Shown: positions 17,151 to 25,905 of the stretch, one piece after another | How the letters are laid out: the number at the start of each line of letters is the position of its first letter | Position numbering within the stretch: position 1 is the first letter of the stretch | Notes under the pieces: generated by a model | The model's input: the letters and a program-made list of their open reading frames with translations, nothing else | Database searches by the model: none | What the model was told of the DNA's origin: nothing | Translations under genes and position numbers: made by a program | DNA from: Pusillimonas sp044464525 | GTDB taxonomy: Bacteria; Pseudomonadota; Gammaproteobacteria; Burkholderiales; Burkholderiaceae_B | NCBI RefSeq assembly: GCF_044464525.1 | Contig: NZ_JBIQLE010000015.1 | Coordinates: 1 to 64,000, forward strand | DNA: 64,000 bases | Direction of reading: 5' to 3'

Positions 17151-19706
17151 ATGACACGCCTCGAATTCAACCAACCCTCTCGCGCTAAAACACCCCGGCT
17201 TATCATCATCGGCCACGGCATGGTGGGACACCGCCTGCTTGAAGAGCTGACGAGCGAAAACTGCCCTTATGACATTACCGTGTTCTGCGAAGAGCCGTAT
17301 CTTGCCTATGACCGGATCCAGCTCAGCCAGTGCTTTGATGGCGCCCCCGCCATCGCCTTGAGCGATGAAGGCTTCTTCGAACAACACGGCATCACGATAC
17401 TGCGAGGCCAAGCTGCGGCAGGTATTGATCGCGTCAATCGCCGTGTCTACGGCGCAGACGGCCAGACCTATCCTTATGACCGACTCGTCATCGCAACCGG
17501 TGCCATTCCTTATATTCCCCCAACCCAGGGCTATAGCCAACTTCATTGCTTGTCCTATCGCACTTTGCGCGATGTCGACACCATCAAGCAAAGCGCATGC
17601 GAAAGTCGCAGCGGCGTGGTCATAGGCGGCGGACTGCTGGGCCTTGAGGCCGCCGGAGCCCTGAAGAAGTTGAAACTGGAAACGCACATCGTCGAGTACT
17701 CGACGCACCTGATGGCGATGCAGCTCGACAAAGAAGGCGGCCGCTTGCTGCGGGATAAGATACAAGCCATGGGCATTCAGGTCCACACTTCGAAGAAGAC
17801 CGAAGCCATCGAAGCAGGTGAAAACTGCCGTTATCGCTTGCGCTTCGCCGACGGCGAAACTTTGGAGACCGACATGGTTGTCTTTTCGGCCGGGATTCGG
17901 CCTGCGGACAACTTGGCCAACATCTGCGGACTGGCCGTCGGCGAACGTGGCGGTGTCGCCATTAACGGCCATTGCCAAAGCTCTGACCCCGACATCTATG
18001 CAATAGGCGACGCAGCCAGTTGGCAGAACCAGACCTTCGGCTTGGTGGCGCCGGGCTATGACATGGCGCGCGTTTGCGCTGCGCATCTGCTGGGCCGCAG
18101 CGAGCCTGTATTTTCGGGTGCCAGCCCCTCCACCAAACTTAAATTGCTAGGCGTCGGTGTGGCGTCGATCGGCGATGCGCACGGCAAAACTACCGACAGC
18201 ATCTGTTGCCTGGTCAACGATACCTTAACAGGCGAGTACCGCAAGCTAGTCCTTGATAGAACCGGAAAACGGTTGCTGGGCGCGGTATTGGTGGGCGACA
18301 CCACAAGCTTCAATGTGCTGGACCAGTATTACAGCAACCAGCTGCCGCTACCCGAACAGCCTGCGACGCTGATCGCCCCGCAGGCGGGCAGCGTCCCCCT
18401 GCTAAGCGCCGATGCGCTGTCCGACAGCGCCCAGATCTGTTCATGCAACAACGTCAGCAAGGCGGCGCTTTGCGACGCCATTGCCACAGGCTGCACAACA
18501 CTAAGCGACCTCAAGGCAAAAACTCGGGCGGGCGCCACTTGTGGAGGCTGCGCGCCTTTGGTGAAACAAGTACTGGATTCCGAGTTTAAGCGTTTGGGAC
18601 TGGAAATCGACCGCAGCTTATGCGAACACTTCGCTTACAGTCGTCAAGAGCTCTATCACCTGGTGCGCGTCCATGGCATCCGCGATTTCAATACGCTGAT
18701 CGAACACTATGGCACGGGCCGTGGCTGCGACATATGCAAGCCGGTGGTGGCGTCGATTCTGGCCTCGTGCTGGAACGACTATGTTTTATCGCCCGCAAAC
18801 GCCCCCCTTCAAGACAGCAACGATGCCTTTCTGGCCAACCTGCAAAAGGACGGCACTTACTCTGTGGTACCCCGAATTCCGGGCGGAGAAATCACGCCAA
18901 ACAAGCTGATCATGATTGGCGAAGTTGCCCGTAAGTACTCACTCTATACCAAGATTACCGGCGGCCAGCGCATCGACCTGTTTGGTGCGCGCCTAGAGCA
19001 GTTACCTCTTATCTGGAAGGAACTTGTGGATGCGGGATTTGAATCAGGTCATGCCTATGGCAAAGCCTTACGCACGGCCAAATCTTGCGTGGGAAACACC
19101 TGGTGTCGCTTCGGCGTACAAGACTCGGTAAGCATGGCCATTCGGCTCGAGGAACGCTATCGGGGCCTGCGCGCGCCGCACAAACTGAAGATGGCCGTGT
19201 CCGGCTGCACGCGAGAATGCGCTGAAGCCCAGAGCAAGGACGTTGGCGTCATTGCCACTGAGAATGGCTGGAGCCTGTATGTGTGCGGCAACGGCGGCAT
19301 GCGGCCTCGCCACGCTGAGCTGTTGGCAACTGATCTGGACGATGCTGCATTGATACAGGCCATCGATCGTTTCCTGATGCTCTACATTCGCACCGCCGAC
19401 CGACTACAGCGCACCGCTACCTGGCGCGAGGAACTGGAAGGCGGCCTGAACTATCTCAAGCAAGTTGTCCTTCAGGACAGTCTGGGTATCGCCCAAGAAC
19501 TGGAAGCCCAAATGCAAGCCTTGGTGAACGCATATGAATGCGAATGGGCGCGCACGCTGAAGGACGAGAACGCATTGTTGCGCTTTCGTCCTTCAGTCAA
19601 CGACGACCGCCCTGACGAGCACATTATCCATGTCATCGAGCGCGAACAACCACGACCTGCCACTGCAGAAAAACGTTGCGCTGCCCCGGCAGCAGACACT
19701 GTCTAA
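17151..19706 (+). CDS. nirB: NAD(P)H nitrite reductase, large subunit
   Basis: This 851-residue flavo-siroheme enzyme reduces nitrite to ammonium in the cytoplasm. An N-terminal FAD/NAD(P)H-binding reductase region (IIGHGMVGHRL at the start, AIGDAASW near 285) is followed by a BFD-like [2Fe-2S] domain with Cys430, Cys432, Cys464 and Cys467. A ferredoxin-like repeat and the siroheme/[4Fe-4S] domain follow, with Cys646, Cys652, Cys686 and Cys690. All four siroheme-cluster cysteines are present. NirD follows after 17 nt, and genes for siroheme synthesis lie downstream, so the operon makes both enzyme and cofactor. Confidence 0.95.
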   Translation: MTRLEFNQPSRAKTPRLIIIGHGMVGHRLLEELTSENCPYDITVFCEEPYLAYDRIQLSQCFDGAPAIALSDEGFFEQHGITILRGQAAAGIDRVNRRVYGADGQTYPYDRLVIATGAIPYIPPTQGYSQLHCLSYRTLRDVDTIKQSACESRSGVVIGGGLLGLEAAGALKKLKLETHIVEYSTHLMAMQLDKEGGRLLRDKIQAMGIQVHTSKKTEAIEAGENCRYRLRFADGETLETDMVVFSAGIRPADNLANICGLAVGERGGVAINGHCQSSDPDIYAIGDAASWQNQTFGLVAPGYDMARVCAAHLLGRSEPVFSGASPSTKLKLLGVGVASIGDAHGKTTDSICCLVNDTLTGEYRKLVLDRTGKRLLGAVLVGDTTSFNVLDQYYSNQLPLPEQPATLIAPQAGSVPLLSADALSDSAQICSCNNVSKAALCDAIATGCTTLSDLKAKTRAGATCGGCAPLVKQVLDSEFKRLGLEIDRSLCEHFAYSRQELYHLVRVHGIRDFNTLIEHYGTGRGCDICKPVVASILASCWNDYVLSPANAPLQDSNDAFLANLQKDGTYSVVPRIPGGEITPNKLIMIGEVARKYSLYTKITGGQRIDLFGARLEQLPLIWKELVDAGFESGHAYGKALRTAKSCVGNTWCRFGVQDSVSMAIRLEERYRGLRAPHKLKMAVSGCTRECAEAQSKDVGVIATENGWSLYVCGNGGMRPRHAELLATDLDDAALIQAIDRFLMLYIRTADRLQRTATWREELEGGLNYLKQVVLQDSLGIAQELEAQMQALVNAYECEWARTLKDENALLRFRPSVNDDRPDEHIIHVIEREQPRPATAEKRCAAPAADTV

Positions 19707-19723
19707 CCGCAAGGAACATAAGC

Positions 19724-20110
19724 ATGCAAACCGCACACACTTCAGGCGTAGCCACAGCTTGGCAGCCGATCTGCCATGTCGATGAGCTTATCCCCGGCAT
19801 GGGGGTTTCCGCCCGTGCTTACGGGTTGCAGATCGCCATCTTTCGAACCGACGAAGGCATATTCGCCTTGGACAACCTGGACCCCTTCAGTCACGCCGCA
19901 GTGCTGTCGCGTGGCATCGTAGGCGACTTGAAGGGGCGCCTGGTGGTGGCCTCGCCCATGTACAAACAACACTTTTGCTTACGGACCGGCTTATGTATTG
20001 AAGACGAAGCCGTGTCGGTTCGAAGCTGGTTGCTACGCCAGGATGCCGACGGACTACTTTACGCTGCTTCGCCACAAACCATGGAGGCCAAGGACCATGA
20101 GCTCGTCTAA
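19724..20110 (+). CDS. nirD: Nitrite reductase, small subunit NirD
   Basis: The 128-residue Rieske-like-fold protein matches NirD (DNLDPFSHAAVLSRGIVGD, then SPMYKQHF). As in other NirD proteins the Cys/His ligands of a true Rieske cluster are absent, so it is structural or regulatory. An aaggaa RBS precedes the ATG at 19724. The gene overlaps cobA by 14 nt, which suggests coupled translation. Confidence 0.94.
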   Translation: MQTAHTSGVATAWQPICHVDELIPGMGVSARAYGLQIAIFRTDEGIFALDNLDPFSHAAVLSRGIVGDLKGRLVVASPMYKQHFCLRTGLCIEDEAVSVRSWLLRQDADGLLYAASPQTMEAKDHELV

Positions 20111-20933
20111 TAAATTCTCCGCCAACCTGCTTTGCCTCGCGCGCGGCAAGCAGGCCCCTATCTGGGGCCGAGTCTGGCTAATTGGTGCCGGACCCGGCGA
20201 CCCAGACCTGATTACAGTTGCTGGCTTGAGGCTGCTCAAGGCCGCTGACGTCGTCGTACATGACCGGCTGGGTGCCCCCGCCTTGCTATGCGAGTGCCGT
20301 CCCGATGCGCTGAAGATCAACGTCGGTAAACGGGCCGGTCACCATGCCGTGCCTCAAGCCGATATCAACGCTTTATTGGCCCAGCATGCCATGGCTGGCC
20401 GCAGCGTCGTGCGCCTCAAAGGAGGCGACCCATTCATATTTGGCAGAGGCGGAGAAGAGATGCTGATGTTACGACAACTGGGGATACAGGTCGATGTGAT
20501 ACCCGGGGTCACAGCAGCCAGCGCCTGCGCCGCCTCTACCGGCATTCCCCTTACGCACAGAAGCCTGGCGACCGAAGTATCCATGATCACGGCTCACCAT
20601 CGCGAAGGCGCACCGGGCTGCAACTGGGCGCAGTTAGCCGCACAACGTGAACGCACCCTGGTTTTCTATATGGGTCTGTCGCAGGCACATGAAATTTCCA
20701 ACGGCTTGGTAAGCAATGGCCTGCCAGGCAATACGCCTGTAGCGCTGATCTCAAACGGGGCGACACCCGACCAACAGGCGCTGCGTTGTACTCTCGACTC
20801 CCTAGCCGAGACGGCACGCTGCAGCAAATTGGTTTCCCCATGCCTGATCGTCGTAGGAGCGGTGGTGAACCTGGCCAATCACCGCGTAGCCAAATTCGAG
20901 CCTTCCCAGGAGGCGACCCAATGGGCGGCATAG
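20097..20933 (+). CDS. cobA: Uroporphyrinogen-III C-methyltransferase (SUMT)
   Basis: The 278-residue SAM-dependent methyltransferase turns uroporphyrinogen III into precorrin-2, the first step towards siroheme. Motifs are VWLIGAGPGDPDLIT, VVHDRLG, VGKRAGHH, VRLKGGDPFIFGRGGEE, PGVTAASACAA and the GIPLTHR segment, all characteristic of SUMT. About 20 extra residues precede the domain. It is the intact methyltransferase of the operon; the next gene has the dehydrogenase/chelatase half of CysG and only a stump of this domain. It overlaps nirD by 14 nt and the next gene by 13 nt. Confidence 0.94.
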   Translation: MSSSNKFSANLLCLARGKQAPIWGRVWLIGAGPGDPDLITVAGLRLLKAADVVVHDRLGAPALLCECRPDALKINVGKRAGHHAVPQADINALLAQHAMAGRSVVRLKGGDPFIFGRGGEEMLMLRQLGIQVDVIPGVTAASACAASTGIPLTHRSLATEVSMITAHHREGAPGCNWAQLAAQRERTLVFYMGLSQAHEISNGLVSNGLPGNTPVALISNGATPDQQALRCTLDSLAETARCSKLVSPCLIVVGAVVNLANHRVAKFEPSQEATQWAA

Positions 20934-21910
20934 ATCGACTCTACCCCCTTTTTGCAAACCTCTCAGGACGCGAGGTGCGCCTGGTCGGTGGTGGCCCGGT
21001 TGCCGAGCGAAAGGCGAGAATGCTGCGACAAAGCAATGCCCGCATACGTGTGGGCGCACTAGCTTTGACCCCCACACTGCAGGCGTGGGTGGATGACGGC
21101 CACTTGGCGCATGACGTCGGCCAATTCCAAGACGACTGGCTTGACGGAGCCTGGCTGGTTGTAGCTGCCACCAACGACCGCGCCGTGAACGCCCGGATAA
21201 AAATGCTTGCCGACCAGCGACGCATTTTTGTCAATGTCGTGGACGACCCCCAGAACTCGTCGTTTCAAGTGCCCGCCGTTGTTGATCGCTCGCCCATCAT
21301 GATCGCCATCTCGTCTGGCGGAACGGCTCCAGTGCTGGCGCGCCGCCTGCGGGAACGTTTGGAATCCCTGTTCGATCATGCCTTAGGGAGTCTGGGAAGC
21401 CTGGCGCATCGCTATCGCCGGCCCATCTGCGACGCCTATCCTGACCTGGGAGAACGCCGCGAATTCTATGATTGGTTGTTTGATGGCCCGGTGTTGGAAC
21501 ACCTGCGCAACGGAGAGGGCCAACACGCCGAACGCATGCTCAAAACCCGACTCACCAACCCGCAAAGCCCAACTGCCCCTAAGCTGACCTTGATCGATGC
21601 GCTTCATGGTGACCCGGCACGCCTGACACTAGGGGGACTTCGAACGCTCTACGAAGCCGACGCCATTGCGTACGAAGACAATATGGCTCGAGGCCTGATA
21701 GATCTGGCACGGCGCGATGCCGAGCACCATCGCTTAAGCAGCCAAGACGTGCTGGCCGCCGATACCCTCACGCGCGCCCTGGTCCGCCTAAGCAAGCGCC
21801 ATCGAAACATCACTGTTCTGAAAACGAATCCAGCCCCGCAGCCAGGATTGCTGGAACAAACTGCGGCCATGCTTGGCCAGTCTGGCCTGCCATGCCGAAT
21901 AATTTCCTAA
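20921..21910 (+). CDS. CysG-like precorrin-2 dehydrogenase/ferrochelatase with degenerate SUMT remnant
   Basis: Residues 1-215 match the N-terminal module of CysG/SirC/Met8: nucleotide-binding LVGGGPVAERKA at 21, the catalytic-aspartate segment VNVVDDP (Asp108/109) and SSGGTAPVLARRLRE from 131. This module oxidises precorrin-2 with NAD+ and inserts iron to give siroheme. Residues 221-300 resemble the beginning of the SUMT domain (LTLGGLRTLYEADAIAYEDNMARGLIDLARRDAE), but the SAM-binding GAGPGDP has become DALHGDP and the rest of the domain is missing. So the protein is 329 residues, not about 460. The intact cobA upstream supplies the lost activity. The ATG at 20921 has an aggag RBS. Confidence 0.88.
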   Translation: MGGIDRLYPLFANLSGREVRLVGGGPVAERKARMLRQSNARIRVGALALTPTLQAWVDDGHLAHDVGQFQDDWLDGAWLVVAATNDRAVNARIKMLADQRRIFVNVVDDPQNSSFQVPAVVDRSPIMIAISSGGTAPVLARRLRERLESLFDHALGSLGSLAHRYRRPICDAYPDLGERREFYDWLFDGPVLEHLRNGEGQHAERMLKTRLTNPQSPTAPKLTLIDALHGDPARLTLGGLRTLYEADAIAYEDNMARGLIDLARRDAEHHRLSSQDVLAADTLTRALVRLSKRHRNITVLKTNPAPQPGLLEQTAAMLGQSGLPCRIIS

Positions 21911-21945
21911 ACGGCGAGACTATACAAAACTTTGATTTGTTGATG

Positions 21946-22019
21946 TGGAGCGGGTGATGGGAATCGAACCCACGCTTGAGGCTTGGGAAGCCGCCGTTCT
22001 ACCATTGAACTACACCCGC
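21946..22019 (-). tRNA. tRNA-Gly (anticodon CCC)
   Basis: On the minus strand the 74-nt cloverleaf runs from GCGGGTG (acceptor) to CACCCGC plus encoded TCCA end. The D arm is GTTCAATGGTAGAAC, the anticodon loop TTCCCAA gives anticodon CCC, and the T arm is GTGGGTTCGATTCCCAT. The anticodon stem has one C-T mismatch (second pair). It lies convergent to the nir operon, 35 nt beyond its last gene. Confidence 0.95.
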
Positions 22020-22167
22020 CCGATTCAGCCAGCACGACTACTGAACCTCATCGAGCCACCGCTGCACCTTGAACGCAGAGCGGCGCGAAAACGATTGTAT
22101 GCCTGTTTTGCACGCCTGTGCAACGAAGAAAGACACGAAGAAAATGCTTGAGATAGCGTACCGCCGA

Positions 22168-22185
22168 GTCGTCGGGACGACTTTT
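22168..22185 (+). terminator. Weak hairpin-T terminator candidate
   Basis: GTCGT-CGGG-ACGAC followed directly by TTTT (22168-22185) could terminate plus-strand transcription beyond the nir operon, or be read as a stem near the copA end. The stem is only 5 bp, so support is modest. Confidence 0.35.
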
Positions 22186-22217
22186 ATCCTGATGCGGCGC
22201 CGCGCTTTACATCCCGC

Positions 22218-24719
22218 CTAAAGCGCGGCTTCCATCGCCAAAGGTGGCCGAAACCTGCGCAGGCGTAATGCGTTGCCAAGCACAAAGACACTGGACAAGG
22301 CCATGGCGCCCGCGGCAAAGATGGGAGACAGCAGCACGCCCCAAGCCGGATACAACACCCCCGCCGCCACGGGTATAAGTGCGGTGTTATAGGCAAAGGC
22401 CCAGAACAGGTTCTGGCGGATATTGGCGATTGTGGCCTGAGACAACGCGATGGCATTGGGCACCCCCTGCAAGTTGCCTGACATCAACACCACGTCGGCT
22501 GATTCCATGGCGACATCTGTGCCGGTGCCAATTGCCAGGCCCACATCGGCTTCGGCCAGGGCGGGCGCATCATTGATGCCATCGCCAACGAAAGCCAGCC
22601 GCCCATAGGCTGCCTTCAGGCGGCGCACGGCTTCAACCTTGCCCTCTGGCAACACTTCGGCCACCACTTCGTCTATGCCCAGTTGCCTGGCAATGGCACG
22701 CGCCGTATGTGCATTGTCGCCCGTGATCATGGCTACCTTCAGGCCCAGGCTATGCAAGGCCTCGATGGCGGCCGGCGTGCCGGCCTTGATCGGGTCGGCG
22801 ACCGCAATAATAGCTGCAAGGCGACCATCGATGGCGGCATACAGCGGCGACTTGCCCTCGCCGCCCAGGCGTTCGGCCGTGGCGGCAAACCCGTCGATGT
22901 TCAAGCCCAGTTCACGCATATAGCGATCGGCCCCCACTTCGACCCGGGCGCCGTCCACCACGGCATGCACACCCATGCCGGTAACAGATTGGAAGTCTGT
23001 CATGGCGGGCACATTCATGCCTTGTTGTTGGGCCGCTTCGACAATGGCACGGGCAATCGGGTGCTCGGAACGCGACTCTACTGCCGCCACCTTGGCCAGA
23101 ACGTCGCTGCGGTCGAATCCTTCGGCGATCTCAAGATCGGTAAGCGCCGGGCGACCTTCGGTTAATGTGCCTGTCTTGTCGACCGCCACCACCTTGGCGT
23201 CCTTGAGCAGTTGCAGGGCCTCGCCCTGGCGAAACAGCACACCCATCTCGGCCCCGCGCCCGGTGCCGACCATGATGGAGGTAGGCGTGGCCAGCCCCAT
23301 TGCGCAGGGGCAGGCGATGATCAGCACGGCCACCGCATTGACCAACGCGAAGGTGAGCGCGGGCGAGGGGCCGAATGTCAGCCACACAAGGAAGGTCAGC
23401 AAGGCGGCCAGCATCACAGCCGGCACGAACCAGAGCGTGATCTTGTCCACCACAGCCTGAATAGGCAGCTTTGAACCTTGAGCCAGCTCGACCAGGCGGA
23501 TAATCTGCGCAAGCATGGTTTGCTCGCCCACTGCGGTGGCGCGCAAGGTCAGCGCACCCTGCTGATTCACCGTACCGCCCACCACCTTGCTTCCGGCTGC
23601 CTTCTCGACAGGTATCGGCTCGCCCGTGATCATGGATTCGTCCACGAAGCTGCGGCCCTCGGTGATCTCGCCATCCACCGGCAGCCGTTCGCCGGGACGC
23701 ACTTCCACCATATCGCCCAAAACGACATCGCTGATGGGTATATCCACGACGCGGCCATCGCGCAGTACATGCGCAACCTTGGCCTGCAAGCCGACAAGAC
23801 GTTTGATGGCCTCGGACGTACGGCCCTTGGCCCGAGCCTCGAGGTAACGGCCCAGCAGAATCAATGCCACGATGACGGCAGCGGCCTCGTAGTACACATT
23901 GACCGTGCCCGCCGGCAGAAGGCCCGGAGCGAAGGTGGCGACCACCGAATATGCAAACGCCGCTGACGTACCCACCGCCACGAGGGAGTTCATGTCGGGA
24001 GCCAGCCGCAGCAGGGCTGGAAACCCTTTCTGGTAGAAACGTCGGCCGGGAATAGCCAAAACCAGCAAGGTCAGTACAAACTGCGCATACCAGCTTGCCT
24101 GGATGCCGATGGTGGCGGCCACCCATTCGTGCATGCCCGGAATAAGGTGCGACCCCATTTCAAGCACGAACACCGGCAGGGCCAGCACACAAGCCAGGAT
24201 CAGATCACGCTTGAGCTCGTTCTGCTCGGCATCTTTTTTTTCTGCGGCTTCGTCGGCGGCTTGCACCGAGGTGTCGACGGCGCGGGCAGCGTAGCCGGCC
24301 TTCGCGATGGCCGCCACCAACGCGTCCACGGCAACTACGCCGCGCACGGTGGCGCGTTCTGTAGCCAGGTTTACCGCGGCCTCTGAAACGCCAGGAACGG
24401 CTTTGAGCGCGTTCTCGACCCGCCCGACGCACGAGCCGCAATTCATGCCGTCGACGTGCAGCTCGATGGCCTGGGCGGGAACGTGGTAACCGGCCTTTTT
24501 CACAGCCTGGACAAGGGCCGTGGTGTCGAGGAGGCCGGATGCACGGATGTCCGCCCGCTCGGTGGCGAGGTTGACGGACACGTTTTCCACGCCCTCGACC
24601 TTGGCCAGGGCAGCTTCAACCCGGCCGACACAGCTTGCACACGTCATGCCCTGTATGGGTAGACTAAGTACCGAGGAGGCACGGGTATCATTGCTGATGG
24701 AAGCGCTCATGATTGACAT
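22218..24719 (-). CDS. copA: Copper-exporting P1B-type ATPase CopA
   Basis: This 833-residue ATPase has two N-terminal heavy-metal-binding domains with GMTCASC (Cys27, Cys30) and GMNCGSC (Cys94, Cys97), the membrane metal site Cys470-Pro-Cys472 (ACPCAMGLATP), the phosphorylated Asp514 in DKTGTLT, and GDGINDAPAL in the hinge. It exports Cu(I) from the cytoplasm. An ATG at 24719 or, three codons later, 24710 are both possible starts. The frame is open far upstream to 25364 but that part overlaps the czcD-like gene and is not coding. A CueR-type promoter lies immediately upstream. Confidence 0.95.
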   Translation of the reverse strand: MSIMSASISNDTRASSVLSLPIQGMTCASCVGRVEAALAKVEGVENVSVNLATERADIRASGLLDTTALVQAVKKAGYHVPAQAIELHVDGMNCGSCVGRVENALKAVPGVSEAAVNLATERATVRGVVAVDALVAAIAKAGYAARAVDTSVQAADEAAEKKDAEQNELKRDLILACVLALPVFVLEMGSHLIPGMHEWVAATIGIQASWYAQFVLTLLVLAIPGRRFYQKGFPALLRLAPDMNSLVAVGTSAAFAYSVVATFAPGLLPAGTVNVYYEAAAVIVALILLGRYLEARAKGRTSEAIKRLVGLQAKVAHVLRDGRVVDIPISDVVLGDMVEVRPGERLPVDGEITEGRSFVDESMITGEPIPVEKAAGSKVVGGTVNQQGALTLRATAVGEQTMLAQIIRLVELAQGSKLPIQAVVDKITLWFVPAVMLAALLTFLVWLTFGPSPALTFALVNAVAVLIIACPCAMGLATPTSIMVGTGRGAEMGVLFRQGEALQLLKDAKVVAVDKTGTLTEGRPALTDLEIAEGFDRSDVLAKVAAVESRSEHPIARAIVEAAQQQGMNVPAMTDFQSVTGMGVHAVVDGARVEVGADRYMRELGLNIDGFAATAERLGGEGKSPLYAAIDGRLAAIIAVADPIKAGTPAAIEALHSLGLKVAMITGDNAHTARAIARQLGIDEVVAEVLPEGKVEAVRRLKAAYGRLAFVGDGINDAPALAEADVGLAIGTGTDVAMESADVVLMSGNLQGVPNAIALSQATIANIRQNLFWAFAYNTALIPVAAGVLYPAWGVLLSPIFAAGAMALSSVFVLGNALRLRRFRPPLAMEAAL

Positions 24720-24744
24720 CTTCTGGTGATATTCGACATGTTCA

Positions 24745-24775
24745 AGCGTACGGCTTACCATCATGGGAAGGTCAA
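24745..24775 (-). promoter_or_regulatory. CueR/MerR-type promoter of copA
   Basis: On the minus strand TTGACC (-35, 24770-24775) and TACGCT (-10, 24745-24750) are separated by 19 bp, the over-long spacing typical of MerR-family activated promoters. The spacer holds an imperfect dyad (CTTCC...GGTAAG) close to the CueR operator pattern. This suggests copper-induced transcription of copA. Confidence 0.55.
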
Positions 24776-24806
24776 GACGGCGACAGCAACCCCATATAAA
24801 TTTTAG

Positions 24807-25772
24807 ATGCCACACTCTCATTCGCACCATGATCATGGGCACGATCACGACCATGACCACACGCCAACCGTAACCAGCGCCAATGAACGCAAGGTATTGA
24901 TCTCGTTCGTCCTGATCTTCACCTTCATGCTGGTGGAGCTTGTCGGCGGCATTCTTTCCGGCTCCCTGGCGTTGCTGGCCGATGCGGGCCACATGCTCAC
25001 CGATGCCGCCGCACTGGCCCTGGCTTACGCCGCGTTCCGCTTCGGCCGCCGCGCCGCAGACAGCAAGCGCACCTTCGGCTATCTGCGATTTGAAGTCATC
25101 GCCGGGTTCATCAACGCCCTGACACTCTTCGCCATCGTTGCCTGGATCTGCTTCGAGGCATGGCGGCGTTTTTTTGAGCCGCACGAGATTCTGGCCGGCA
25201 CAATGATGGTGGTGGCGGTGATCGGCCTGCTGGTCAACGTGCTGGTGCTTTGGATAATGACACGCGGCGATACAGACCACGTGAACGTAAAGGGCGCCAT
25301 CGTTCATGTGATGGGCGATCTTCTGGGGTCGATTGGGGCCATCGCGGCGGCAAGCGTCATCCACCTTACAGGCTGGACACCCATAGACCCCATACTTTCA
25401 GTGCTGGTGGCGTTACTGATATTGCGCAGCGCCTGGAGGTTGTTGTCGAAGTCGCTGCATATTTTGCTGGAGGGCGCCCCCGAAGAGGCTTCGCCGGATA
25501 AGCTCGAGCGCGGGCTGATCGACTCCGTGCCCGGCCTGGCGGCGGTCAGCCATGTTCATGTATGGCAGCTTACCTCGGGCCACACCATGGCCACCCTGCA
25601 CGTGCGCCCCAGCGTAGACGAAGAAGCAAGGGTCGTGGTCAAGCAGGTTGAAAAGGCGTTGCATGAGCTGTTCGGCATCGAACACGCCACCATTGCCATC
25701 GACTGGAATACAGACTCGGCCGAAAGCGCTTGCACCCTTCACCCGCCCGGCAACCCTCGCACGAATAGTTAA
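24807..25772 (+). CDS. CzcD-like cation diffusion facilitator (Zn/Co/Cd exporter)
   Basis: The 321-residue protein starts with a histidine/aspartate-rich tail (HSHHDHGHDHDHDH) typical of zinc CDF exporters, then six membrane spans with ADAGHMLTDAAAL in TM2 and HVMGDLLGS in TM5 as metal-site motifs, and a C-terminal cytoplasmic domain with VSHVHVWQLTSGH. It would export Zn, Co or Cd in exchange for protons. It is divergent from copA across 87 bp. TATAAA at 24795 ends only 7 nt before the ATG and no RBS is seen, so the mRNA may be leaderless. Confidence 0.9.
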   Translation: MPHSHSHHDHGHDHDHDHTPTVTSANERKVLISFVLIFTFMLVELVGGILSGSLALLADAGHMLTDAAALALAYAAFRFGRRAADSKRTFGYLRFEVIAGFINALTLFAIVAWICFEAWRRFFEPHEILAGTMMVVAVIGLLVNVLVLWIMTRGDTDHVNVKGAIVHVMGDLLGSIGAIAAASVIHLTGWTPIDPILSVLVALLILRSAWRLLSKSLHILLEGAPEEASPDKLERGLIDSVPGLAAVSHVHVWQLTSGHTMATLHVRPSVDEEARVVVKQVEKALHELFGIEHATIAIDWNTDSAESACTLHPPGNPRTNS

Positions 25773-25905
25773 CTATCCGAGCTCTGGGTTTCAGGTGTTA
25801 CGGGCGGGCCTGTCAAGCTTATCTTCGCCACGGTACGGCCTTCCCGTTGGTCCGGCTTTGAAACTCGAGCCTTTCGTCAAAGCGCGGGACCTGGTGGCGT
25901 TTTGT

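Noticed and set aside
17064..18086. 340-codon frame opposite nirB
   Set aside because: Shadow of the nirB flavoprotein region; no RBS and no recognisable domain.
24720..25364. N-terminal extension of the copA frame
   Set aside because: The stretch overlaps the czcD-like gene on the other strand, is odd in composition and lies beyond a good promoter; copA starts at 24719 or 24710.
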